Source: JACQHJ01 sp964624955
Lineage (GTDB): Bacteria > Patescibacteriota > Microgenomatia > Levybacterales > UBA12049
Assembly: GCA_964624955.1 (NCBI GenBank)
Contig: CAZUZF010000033.1
Coordinates: forward strand, 1 to 8,603
Direction: 5' to 3'
Length of the DNA stretch: 8,603 nucleotides
The notes beneath the pieces are model-generated. The model ran no database searches. It saw only the letters and a list, made by a program, of their open reading frames with translations, and was not told where the DNA came from. This document shows positions 1-4,305 of the stretch, piece after piece. How positions within the stretch are numbered: position 1 is the first letter of the stretch; each line of letters opens with the position of its first letter. Both the position numbers and the translations under genes were made by a program.

Positions 1-162
1 GAAATTTTTTAAACTATCTTCAATCTTTTTTAGCCTATCCTCAATTCTCATTCGAAATAATTTAAGTTCTGTACGGAGTTCATTTCGGGTGTTTTCGTTT
101 TCTTCCTCAATTTCCTCTCGAAAAACTTTTCTGATTTGTTGTAAATCTGATTTTGTTAACAT
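1..162 (-). CDS. Partial small coiled-coil protein, unrecognised
   Basis: An open frame begins at an ATG (bases 162-160) and runs without a stop for 54 codons off the left edge, so only the N-terminus is visible. The protein starts MLTKSDLQQIRKVF and continues as an almost uninterrupted run of Glu, Lys, Arg, Asn and Leu with leucine and isoleucine spaced as in an amphipathic helix, which suggests a coiled coil. No catalytic motif or membrane segment is visible. No Shine-Dalgarno sequence precedes the ATG, but a -35/-10 pair ends six bases before it, as for the neighbouring genes. It is the last visible unit of the minus-strand array. Short coiled-coil proteins of this kind are common in CPR genomes and I cannot assign a function. 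Confidence 0.6.
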   Translation of the reverse strand, partial: MLTKSDLQQIRKVFREEIEEENENTRNELRTELKLFRMRIEDRLKKIEDSLKNF

Positions 163-168
163 TATTAA

Positions 169-197
169 AGAATACTCTTATAAAAATATTTTGTAAA
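169..197 (-). promoter_or_regulatory. Promoter of the partial coiled-coil gene
   Basis: On the minus strand TTTACA (197-192) is followed after 17 bases by TATTCT (174-169), and the ATG lies six bases further on. The -10 box matches the consensus at only four positions, so it is the weakest of the array promoters. It is credible because spacing and ATG distance match the other units. Confidence 0.45.
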
Positions 198-211
198 TAT
201 GACAAACCATT

Positions 212-244
212 GCAGATCTTAAGTAACTTTGTTAGTACTTACTT
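212..244 (-). repeat. Array repeat copy A (3' end of the toxin gene)
   Basis: This is one of three 33-bp copies. On the plus strand the conserved core reads TTAAGTAACTTTGTTAG here, against TTAAGTGACTTTGTTAG in copy C. By eye it matches copy C at 27 of 33 positions. It overlaps the stop codon of the PIN toxin gene (239-241), and the next unit's -35 box begins 14 bases beyond it. In this copy, arms TAAGTA and TACTTA can pair. Confidence 0.8.
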
Positions 245-610
245 TAGGCTTTCAGGTGAAATAATTTGAGTTTTGCCAAAAAATTTCATATCTAAAAGCT
301 TACTGTCAGACGTTAAAAAGATATCACAATCCGCCTCAGCTGCACTATGTAATTGGATATTATCTTCTAGATCAATTGTAGGGCCTTGAAGCGCCTTACT
401 CAAGATAAATTCACTCAAGGACACAATGCCAAACTGCTCTTGTAGTTCATTTATATCTTCTTCTGGTACCTTTAATTTTCTAGCGTAAAATAAGATGTGA
501 GTTGACAGTGGAGAGATAAAAAGAAGATTAGAACTGAGCTTTTCCCATCGCTCTCTTGCTCTAATTGTGACGTCAATGTAGATATTAGTATCAAGAAATA
601 CCCTTGCCAT
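239..610 (-). CDS. PIN-domain toxin (VapC-like ribonuclease)
   Basis: A 123-residue protein of the usual single PIN-domain size. It opens with the strand and acidic residue typical of PIN nucleases (VFLDTNIYID, D7 and N9), and has later acidic residues in DLEDNIQ (D83) and FLTSD (D102). In the family these residues hold the metal ions for RNA cleavage. The glutamate usually found in the second helix is not obvious: the equivalent segment reads ISPLSTHILF with H38. Either this subfamily uses another residue or activity is altered. The ATG overlaps the end of the upstream antitoxin gene by 20 bases, giving the classic antitoxin-first toxin-antitoxin arrangement with likely translational coupling. 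An array repeat covers its stop codon. The PIN assignment is firm. The target RNA is unknown. Confidence 0.85.
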   Translation of the reverse strand: MARVFLDTNIYIDVTIRARERWEKLSSNLLFISPLSTHILFYARKLKVPEEDINELQEQFGIVSLSEFILSKALQGPTIDLEDNIQLHSAAEADCDIFLTSDSKLLDMKFFGKTQIISPESLK

Positions 611-854
611 GTTTTTTAATCATTGCTACCCTATATCTTTTTTCAATTTCCTCAGAAGATAGAGGTGGAAGATTAAGCTTTTGTACTATTTTAAGAAATT
701 TCTCAGAATTGAAAGGCTTGGGATCATATATTTTAGGCTTAATTTCTCCAACCACTTTAGATCTATGGACTAATTCCACAGAGTATCCATCTGCAAGTGC
801 TTTAACAAGCTCTTTTGACCTCGTTCTTAATTGTGTGGTAGTGATAAATTGCAT
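591..854 (-). CDS. Phd/YefM-like antitoxin
   Basis: The 87-residue product begins MQFITTTQLRTRSKELVKAL and continues with GYSVELVHRSKVVGEIKP. This is the pattern of Phd/YefM antitoxins: an N-terminal DNA-binding fold, then a variable tail that would wrap the toxin. In such systems the antitoxin neutralises the toxin and represses the shared promoter. An in-frame ATG lies six codons upstream (872), but it sits between the -35 and -10 boxes and inside a palindrome, upstream of any likely transcript start. I therefore place the start at 854. The 3' end overlaps the PIN toxin gene by 20 bases. The C-terminal region (SEEIEKRYRVAMIKKHGKG) is highly charged, as expected of a toxin-binding tail. Confidence 0.8.
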   Translation of the reverse strand: MQFITTTQLRTRSKELVKALADGYSVELVHRSKVVGEIKPKIYDPKPFNSEKFLKIVQKLNLPPLSSEEIEKRYRVAMIKKHGKGIS

Positions 855-863
855 CCTACTTAA

Positions 864-892
864 AATATACATTTAAATGTACACATTGTCAA
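864..892 (-). promoter_or_regulatory. Promoter with palindromic operator of the toxin-antitoxin pair
   Basis: On the minus strand TTGACA (892-887) is followed after exactly 17 bases by TATATT (869-864), and the antitoxin ATG begins nine bases later. The spacer contains a perfect 14-bp palindrome, TACATTTAAATGTA (868-881), which also overlaps the -10 box. This is where an autorepressing antitoxin would be expected to bind. The transcript would have a leader of only a few bases. Confidence 0.8.
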
Positions 893-907
893 GAGTCAAT
901 TCGGTTT

Positions 908-940
908 GCAGGCATTAAGTGACTATGTTAGAAGTTATTA
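908..940 (-). repeat. Array repeat copy B (3' end of the 241-residue gene)
   Basis: The second 33-bp copy, matching copy C at 29 of 33 positions by eye, including GCAGG at one end and TTAAGTGACT and GTTAGAA in the core. It ends one base from the stop codon of the minus-strand gene (942-944). The -35 box of the toxin-antitoxin promoter starts 15 bases past the repeat. Confidence 0.85.
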
Positions 941-941
941 T

Positions 942-1667
942 TTAATTAACTCTTACCTTGTTTGACTTACCGCTTAGTAAGTCTTGTCTTGAGATAGAAT
1001 CTAATTCATCATGTCTTCCAAGAAGAGTTAATGCTTCTAATTCAACGTGGGAGGGATCAATAATTGATTCCAGGTGTACTCTTAATTTTTTTGGTTCAAA
1101 CTTATCAATTTCAAAAAAAATGATATCTCCACCGCTTGAAATACAGTAATCACTTGGATCAGCAGGATCTAATCCTATTCCAATTTGAGACACTAAACCA
1201 GAAAACTCAGTTGCTCCTTGCTCTATGTTTCGCGTTTCATGGTCTTCTCCGTGGGAAACGCAGGCAGCGCAGGAGCATACAGAGCGTTTTCCTGTCCATC
1301 TTGTTTCTCGATCAAAAACAAGTTTCATGTGACTTGCATAAGTTGCATGATCGGGCGCAACGTCTGCTAGCTGAGAATACAACCTGTGTAACCTATCAAC
1401 TGGACTTGTAATTATTAACCCTTTGCCCATATCAAAATCCTCATAAAGATATGGCTGATGTGGTTCAACAATTGCAGCAACTACTTTAACAAAATTATTA
1501 GGAAACAATAAATGTGCTATTTTATGTCTGTAAAATAATCTCGCAAACCATTGCCTATCTGAATCTAAATCTTCTTTTACCAAGTCAGCAACAGGAAAGC
1601 GTAGTCTTTCTTCAGAGCTTATTCTAAATATAGTAGATCTTAGTCCGTTAGCATACTTCTCTCTCAT
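942..1667 (-). CDS. Unrecognised 241-residue protein with Cys/His cluster
   Basis: I do not recognise this family. It is a soluble-looking protein with no signal peptide or membrane segment. The clearest local feature is C131-S-C133-A-A-C136-V-S-H139, followed by H143, a compact cluster that could bind zinc or another metal. Other distinctive stretches are RHKIAHLLFPNNFVKVV (47-63) and GGDIIFFEIDKFEPKKLRVH (179-198). The start is the first ATG of the frame, eight bases after a consensus -10 box, with no Shine-Dalgarno sequence. The gene is a single-gene unit of the minus-strand array, with a copy of the shared repeat just after its stop. Its place between a toxin-antitoxin pair and a peptidase suggests accessory cargo, but that says nothing firm about its role. 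Confidence 0.75.
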   Translation of the reverse strand: MREKYANGLRSTIFRISSEERLRFPVADLVKEDLDSDRQWFARLFYRHKIAHLLFPNNFVKVVAAIVEPHQPYLYEDFDMGKGLIITSPVDRLHRLYSQLADVAPDHATYASHMKLVFDRETRWTGKRSVCSCAACVSHGEDHETRNIEQGATEFSGLVSQIGIGLDPADPSDYCISSGGDIIFFEIDKFEPKKLRVHLESIIDPSHVELEALTLLGRHDELDSISRQDLLSGKSNKVRVN

Positions 1668-1675
1668 AATTGTGG

Positions 1676-1705
1676 ATTATATCAATAAAGGGAAGAATAT
1701 ATCAA
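1676..1705 (-). promoter_or_regulatory. Promoter of the 241-residue protein gene
   Basis: On the minus strand TTGATA (1705-1700) is followed after 18 bases by a perfect TATAAT (1681-1676). The ATG begins eight bases after the -10 box, so the transcript would be leaderless or nearly so. Confidence 0.75.
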
Positions 1706-1714
1706 AATATATCA

Positions 1715-1747
1715 GCAGGTGTTAAGTGACTTTGTTAGAACTTATTA
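1715..1747 (-). repeat. Array repeat copy C (3' end of the M23 peptidase gene)
   Basis: The third copy of the 33-bp repeat, closest to the consensus of the three. On the plus strand its core is TTAAGTGACTTTGTTAGAA (1722-1740). It lies two bases from the stop codon of the peptidase gene (1750-1752), and the next promoter's -35 box begins nine bases past its other end. Read on the gene strand it contains TTCTAAC, which differs at one position from the RYYYAAC box that starts an integron attC site. Confidence 0.85.
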
Positions 1748-1749
1748 TA

Positions 1750-2463
1750 TCAATATAGCTGCTTAAGCAAACCAAGAGGATTAATTTGCATCCTAGTCCA
1801 AATGCTCGAAAGCATATAGCTAAATGGGATATCATGAACTTCAAAATGTAAATGGTTATAACTTCTTCCATAGACTGCTTCAACATCAGAAGGAATATCA
1901 ATCTGCTCATCTAAGCCAGGTTTGCCCTGGTCTTTCATATAATCGTTAAAAAATATTCCAACTGTTCCAATACGTTCTCCTGCCATAACTCTAACCTTTG
2001 AATCTCTGTCAAACCATCTTCTTTCTCTAATTCGTTCAGGAATAGAGCTAGAATCAACATGAGCTAACACATACATAAGTCCTGACTGTTTGGAATATAA
2101 TATTATATCCTCCATTCCCCTTACTCTATTTATATTATGTTGTCCATTTGGAACAATTACTACCGCAGCACCTTCAGGAGCAAGAATTGGAGTCCCAATT
2201 GGGGCTTGGATATCAATGCCTTCGTGTTTTCCATTATGAGTAGGAACAGAATAATTATGATCGCCGAAATAGGCTGTAATATGAGTATCTACATTTGTCA
2301 TATCTACGGGCCAAGGAATTGAATGTCTTCGTCTTCTCAATCTCCCTCGAATACTAGCTTGTTTTAATTTAGCCAAATATCGCTCAGATTCTCCAATAAA
2401 GCCTTGCTCGGGTGATCTTATTGGCAAGCTTGGCCTACTTCCTCTTTCTGTTGGTATTGTCAT
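1750..2463 (-). CDS. M23-family (LytM-like) metallopeptidase without signal peptide
   Basis: The 237-residue product has the full zinc ligand set of peptidase family M23: H80 and D84 in HEGID, H135 in VLAHVD, and H204-L-H206 in NHLHFEVH. The segment GIDIQAPIGTPILAPEGAAVVIV (82-104) is the typical beta-strand region after the first ligand. Family members cut peptide crosslinks in peptidoglycan. Residues 1-50 are polar and Arg-rich (RGRLRRRRH at 39-47), with no hydrophobic signal sequence or lipobox, so export by Sec is not evident. It could be a lysin released by other means, a secreted effector, or a protein acting on peptides in the cytoplasm. The ATG lies seven bases after a consensus -10 box. 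A shared repeat follows the stop codon. The peptidase assignment is strong, the substrate is unknown. Confidence 0.85.
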   Translation of the reverse strand: MTIPTERGSRPSLPIRSPEQGFIGESERYLAKLKQASIRGRLRRRRHSIPWPVDMTNVDTHITAYFGDHNYSVPTHNGKHEGIDIQAPIGTPILAPEGAAVVIVPNGQHNINRVRGMEDIILYSKQSGLMYVLAHVDSSSIPERIRERRWFDRDSKVRVMAGERIGTVGIFFNDYMKDQGKPGLDEQIDIPSDVEAVYGRSYNHLHFEVHDIPFSYMLSSIWTRMQINPLGLLKQLY

Positions 2464-2470
2464 GAAGCGG

Positions 2471-2499
2471 ATTATATTAAAAAACGAAGGTTAAGTCAA
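2471..2499 (-). promoter_or_regulatory. Promoter of the M23 peptidase gene
   Basis: On the minus strand TTGACT (2499-2494) is followed after 17 bases by a perfect TATAAT (2476-2471). The ATG lies seven bases on, again leaving almost no leader. This promoter marks the upstream end of the array, next to the tRNA-Trp gene. Confidence 0.8.
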
Positions 2500-2515
2500 A
2501 CTATAGGTTTAATTG

Positions 2516-2587
2516 CAGGGACGCTCAGATTCGAACTGAGAAAAGCGGGTTTGGAGTCCGCTGTGATAGCCATTTCACCACGCCCCT
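2516..2587 (-). tRNA. tRNA-Trp (anticodon CCA)
   Basis: The 72-base minus-strand sequence folds as a standard tRNA. The acceptor AGGGGCG pairs with CGTCCCT (one G-T wobble). The D arm is GTGA/TCAC, the anticodon loop CTCCAAA gives anticodon CCA, and the T arm is CTCAG-TTCGAAT-CTGAG. The discriminator base is G, as in other bacterial tRNA-Trp genes, and the CCA end is not encoded. The innermost anticodon-stem pair (31-39) is an A-C mismatch, and the variable loop is short at four bases. It has its own promoter. In many bacteria tRNA-Trp sits directly before secE. Here secE lies about 3 kb away on the other strand. Confidence 0.95.
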
Positions 2588-2598
2588 ATGTAAATGTA

Positions 2599-2627
2599 AT
2601 TATACTTTAGATGGAATAAGCTATCAA
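2599..2627 (-). promoter_or_regulatory. Promoter of tRNA-Trp
   Basis: On the minus strand TTGATA (2627-2622) and a perfect TATAAT (2604-2599) are separated by 17 bases, and the tRNA begins 11 bases after the -10 box. The promoter lies between the rpmG stop codon and the tRNA, so the tRNA can be made independently of rpmG. Confidence 0.75.
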
Positions 2628-2641
2628 CTGTCTTTAGAGGT

Positions 2642-2818
2642 TTACTTAAGTTTTTCGTTTTCTTTGTGGTTTGTTACTTTCCTACAGTGTTTGCAATATT
2701 TCTTTAGCATTAGCTTTTCTTCTGTATTTAGTTTATTTCTTGTCGTAACATAATTTCTGTTTTTGCAAACAGTACAAACGAGTCCCAATGTTACTCTGTG
2801 TTCTCCCTTTTTTGCCAT
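2642..2818 (-). CDS. rpmG: 50S ribosomal protein L33
   Basis: A 58-residue basic protein beginning MAKKGEHRVTLGLVCTVCKNRNY, close to the usual L33 length. Two Cys pairs, C15-x2-C18 and C42-x2-C45, form the zinc ribbon of the zinc-binding (C+) form of L33, followed by a basic tail (HKENEKLK). L33 sits in the 50S subunit near the E site. It lies between tRNA-Thr and tRNA-Trp on the same strand, where other bacteria often have tuf or rpmG before secE. The ATG is eight bases after its own TATAAT box and has no Shine-Dalgarno sequence. Confidence 0.95.
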   Translation of the reverse strand: MAKKGEHRVTLGLVCTVCKNRNYVTTRNKLNTEEKLMLKKYCKHCRKVTNHKENEKLK

Positions 2819-2826
2819 AGAAAAGT

Positions 2827-2855
2827 ATTATATATAAATTTAAGGCTAAATTCAA
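2827..2855 (-). promoter_or_regulatory. Promoter of rpmG
   Basis: On the minus strand TTGAAT (2855-2850) and a perfect TATAAT (2832-2827) are separated by 17 bases. The rpmG ATG is only eight bases past the -10 box, so the message would be nearly leaderless. The promoter lies between tRNA-Thr and rpmG. Confidence 0.7.
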
Positions 2856-2873
2856 TTGTTGAGATTTGTTTTG

Positions 2874-2945
2874 AGCCTGGAGCGAGAATCGGACTCGCGC
2901 TCATTCCCTTACCAAGGGAACGTTTTGCCACTAAACTATCCAGGC
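2874..2945 (-). tRNA. tRNA-Thr (anticodon GGT)
   Basis: A 72-base minus-strand cloverleaf. The acceptor GCCTGGA pairs perfectly with TCCAGGC, the D arm is GTTT/AAAC, and the anticodon stem TTCCC/GGGAA encloses loop TTGGTAA with anticodon GGT (reads ACC and ACU). The T stem is GCGAG/CTCGC. The discriminator base is T and CCA is not encoded. Oddly, the T loop reads TCCGATT, so position 55, almost always U (pseudouridine), is C. The upstream flank runs into the scaffold gap 13 bases away, so its promoter is not visible. Confidence 0.93.
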
Positions 2946-2958
2946 ATATGTGCTGAGT

Positions 2959-3058
2959 NNNNNNNNNNNNNNNNNNNNNNNNNNNNNNNNNNNNNNNNNN
3001 NNNNNNNNNNNNNNNNNNNNNNNNNNNNNNNNNNNNNNNNNNNNNNNNNNNNNNNNNN
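2959..3058. other. Assembly gap of 100 N
   Basis: Exactly 100 N bases, the conventional filler for a scaffold gap of unknown size. The true distance and content between tRNA-Thr and the sequence at 3059 are unknown. Any reading frame crossing it is unsupported. Confidence 0.98.
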
Positions 3059-3239
3059 ATAAGCTCGTCCTTGGTATAGAGACAGGTTGATGTTTCCCCG
3101 AGTCTGTAATTAGGTGAGCTAAGTTCTAACCCACGGGCTAAAACTACTCGCTCTGTCATCCCCAAGTCTTGGAGATTACCTCAAACCCAGTGAATTTGTA
3201 GAGGAAAATCTCACCAACCAACTCCAATACCAAAGAACA
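3059..3239 (-). ncRNA. Candidate structured non-coding RNA, 5' part only
   Basis: Downstream of a strong minus-strand promoter is about 180 bases that are visibly richer in G and C than the surrounding DNA, with no convincing protein frame, before the scaffold gap. On the minus strand TTGGAG (around 3206) can pair with CTCCAA (around 3172), enclosing TTGGTGAG with TTCACTGG. A second possible stem joins CTTGG (around 3168) with CCAAG (around 3072), and a third joins GTGGG with CTCAC. I looked for the hallmarks of RNase P RNA, tmRNA and SRP RNA and found none that fit. It could be a leader, an unfamiliar small RNA, or the 5' part of one of these with unusual sequence. Transcription would continue toward tRNA-Thr. 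Confidence 0.4.
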
Positions 3240-3244
3240 TCCGT

Positions 3245-3275
3245 ATTATACCACTAGTCTTCAAATTTTTGTCAA
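3245..3275 (-). promoter_or_regulatory. Strong minus-strand promoter (RNA block)
   Basis: A perfect TTGACA (3275-3270) and a perfect TATAAT (3250-3245) on the minus strand, with an extended -10 TGG directly before TATAAT. The 19-base spacer is long, which the extended -10 element can offset. It fires away from the plus-strand gene at 3323 and toward the tRNA block. Confidence 0.7.
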
Positions 3276-3298
3276 TAACTTTTAATAAATATTTAAAG

Positions 3299-3307
3299 TG
3301 ATATAAT
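3299..3307 (+). promoter_or_regulatory. Extended -10 promoter of the 118-residue protein gene
   Basis: TGATATAAT forms an extended -10 element (TGn plus perfect TATAAT), with only a poor -35 match upstream. The ATG lies 15 bases after the -10 box and there is no Shine-Dalgarno sequence. It is divergent from the RNA-block promoter about 25 bases away. Confidence 0.6.
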
Positions 3308-3322
3308 TCTCGTCCTAGTTAT

Positions 3323-3679
3323 ATGGGAATTGAAAATAGACCAAGTTTTGTAGCAAAAAGATTTTGTGGAGAGTGTGGTACAACAGCTAGTCAGTCAAGT
3401 ACCCCAACTTGTTGGCTTGCTGATATTGCAATTGAGCTTGCCGGCTCTGTTAAAGCTGGTAACCTTTCCGTAGTTGCCGCAAAAAGAAGACTCTCCACGA
3501 AAAGCCAAATTGCCAATAGAGAAAGAGGTTGTCCAAATATATCCAGGGTATTTGAAGAAATTGGCCCTCAAATTGATCCTCTACTGGCAAAAAGAAGAAG
3601 AATTGCTATTTCTCCTTCAAGTACTGATGCTGCAAAAGAGTATTTTCGTCAAAGACACAATAGGAACCCTAAAAGGTAA
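3323..3679 (+). CDS. Unrecognised 118-residue basic protein
   Basis: I do not recognise this protein. It has FCGECG (C15-x2-C18), then C30 and C70, so a partial zinc-ribbon-like site is possible but not clear. The rest is rich in Arg, Lys and Ser, with basic patches at KRR (54-56) and KRRR (90-93) and an Arg/Lys-rich end, which suggests binding to nucleic acid or another acidic partner. No signal peptide or membrane segment is present. Another plus-strand frame is open at 3474-3740 but is lysine- and leucine-rich shadow sequence without a promoter. The gene ends two bases before the convergent PAP2 gene and has an extended -10 promoter at a suitable distance, which supports it being real. Function unknown. 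Confidence 0.55.
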   Translation: MGIENRPSFVAKRFCGECGTTASQSSTPTCWLADIAIELAGSVKAGNLSVVAAKRRLSTKSQIANRERGCPNISRVFEEIGPQIDPLLAKRRRIAISPSSTDAAKEYFRQRHNRNPKR

Positions 3680-3681
3680 AT

Positions 3682-4305
3682 TTATAAAAATACTAAAGAA
3701 AGTACTGCAAAAGAAGCGCCCAAGAACATTCCTCCTATAACATCAGAAGCCCAATGTTCTGCGAGATAGACTCTCGATATTAACATTGCTATATCAAAAG
3801 CTAAAATAAAGGTATATGCAAGATATTTTTGGTATTTAGTAAGTCTTGTTTTATGAATTAAATATGCAAAAACTATGGAGATAAATATAGTTCTTGCGCT
3901 GTGTCCCGATGGGTAAGAAGAGCCGGGCTGGACATAAGAAGAGGGAAATAAAAAATCAATATCATATCTAAAAAACATAAAAGGAGGGCCTGGGTGGTTA
4001 ACATAAAGCTTTCCAAACAGTTCCGGAAGATGTAAAAAGACAAAAAAGAAAAGAACAAAAATTCCCTTCAATTTTTTAAATATAATAAGTAATACCAATA
4101 AAAAAATTATTGCAATTTCAAAGCTTCCGATGAGACTAAGATAAGAAAATGGGGTATCAAAATTTCTTGAAATGTTGTCTTGAAGTTTGACTGTCGTATC
4201 AAAATCAAAGTGGGTAAATAAATCTTTATGAACTAAATATGAGAAAAAAACAAAAGAAAAAAGAAGAATTATTGATAAAACTAAAAAGGGCAGGTATTTT
4301 TTCAT
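3682..4305 (-). CDS. PAP2-superfamily membrane phosphatase
   Basis: A 207-residue multi-span membrane protein of the type 2 phosphatidic acid phosphatase family, which removes phosphate from lipid phosphates or undecaprenyl diphosphate. The second motif YPSGHSART (PSGH at 132-135) and third motif SRVYLAEHWASD (S177, R178, H184, D188) are complete. The first motif, normally KxxxxxxRP, reads K99-LYVN-H104-P105, with His in the Arg position and one residue fewer. Hydrophobic segments lie at about 5-24, 60-76, 81-92, 139-150, 162-178 and 190-207. I chose the ATG at 4305, not 4341, because it forms an ATGA overlap with the upstream stop and has AGGGGAG eight bases before it. It is the last gene of the galU operon and converges with the gene at 3323. 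Confidence 0.85.
   Translation of the reverse strand: MKKYLPFLVLSIILLFSFVFFSYLVHKDLFTHFDFDTTVKLQDNISRNFDTPFSYLSLIGSFEIAIIFLLVLLIIFKKLKGIFVLFFFVFLHLPELFGKLYVNHPGPPFMFFRYDIDFLFPSSYVQPGSSYPSGHSARTIFISIVFAYLIHKTRLTKYQKYLAYTFILAFDIAMLISRVYLAEHWASDVIGGMFLGASFAVLSLVFL

Noticed and set aside
855..872. Antitoxin start at the ATG at 872
   Set aside because: This ATG lies between the -35 and -10 boxes, inside the palindrome and upstream of the expected transcript start.
212..1747. The three repeats as a CRISPR array or as terminators
   Set aside because: Spacings are hundreds of bases with genes between, so not CRISPR. The inverted arms are short, AT-rich and not conserved in copy B, and no T run follows, so they do not look like intrinsic terminators.
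1722..1910. Minus-strand 62-residue frame inside the M23 gene
   Set aside because: It lies in another frame of a clearly coding gene with an intact active site, and has no promoter of its own.
2489..2516. Possible fourth copy of the array repeat before the M23 gene (GGTTAAGTC)
   Set aside because: Only TTAAGT matches, and it is explained by the -35 box of the M23 promoter, which reads TTGACT on the minus strand.
2791..3165. Minus-strand open frame crossing the N gap, tRNA-Thr and the start of rpmG
   Set aside because: It is held open only by 100 unknown bases, contains a whole tRNA gene on the same strand and starts at a TTG with no support.
3059..3239. Assignment as RNase P RNA, tmRNA, SRP RNA or T-box leader
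   Set aside because: A plus-strand GAGGAAAATC loosely recalls the RNase P conserved region, but no second conserved region follows. The minus strand lacks the tmRNA, SRP and T-box consensus motifs.
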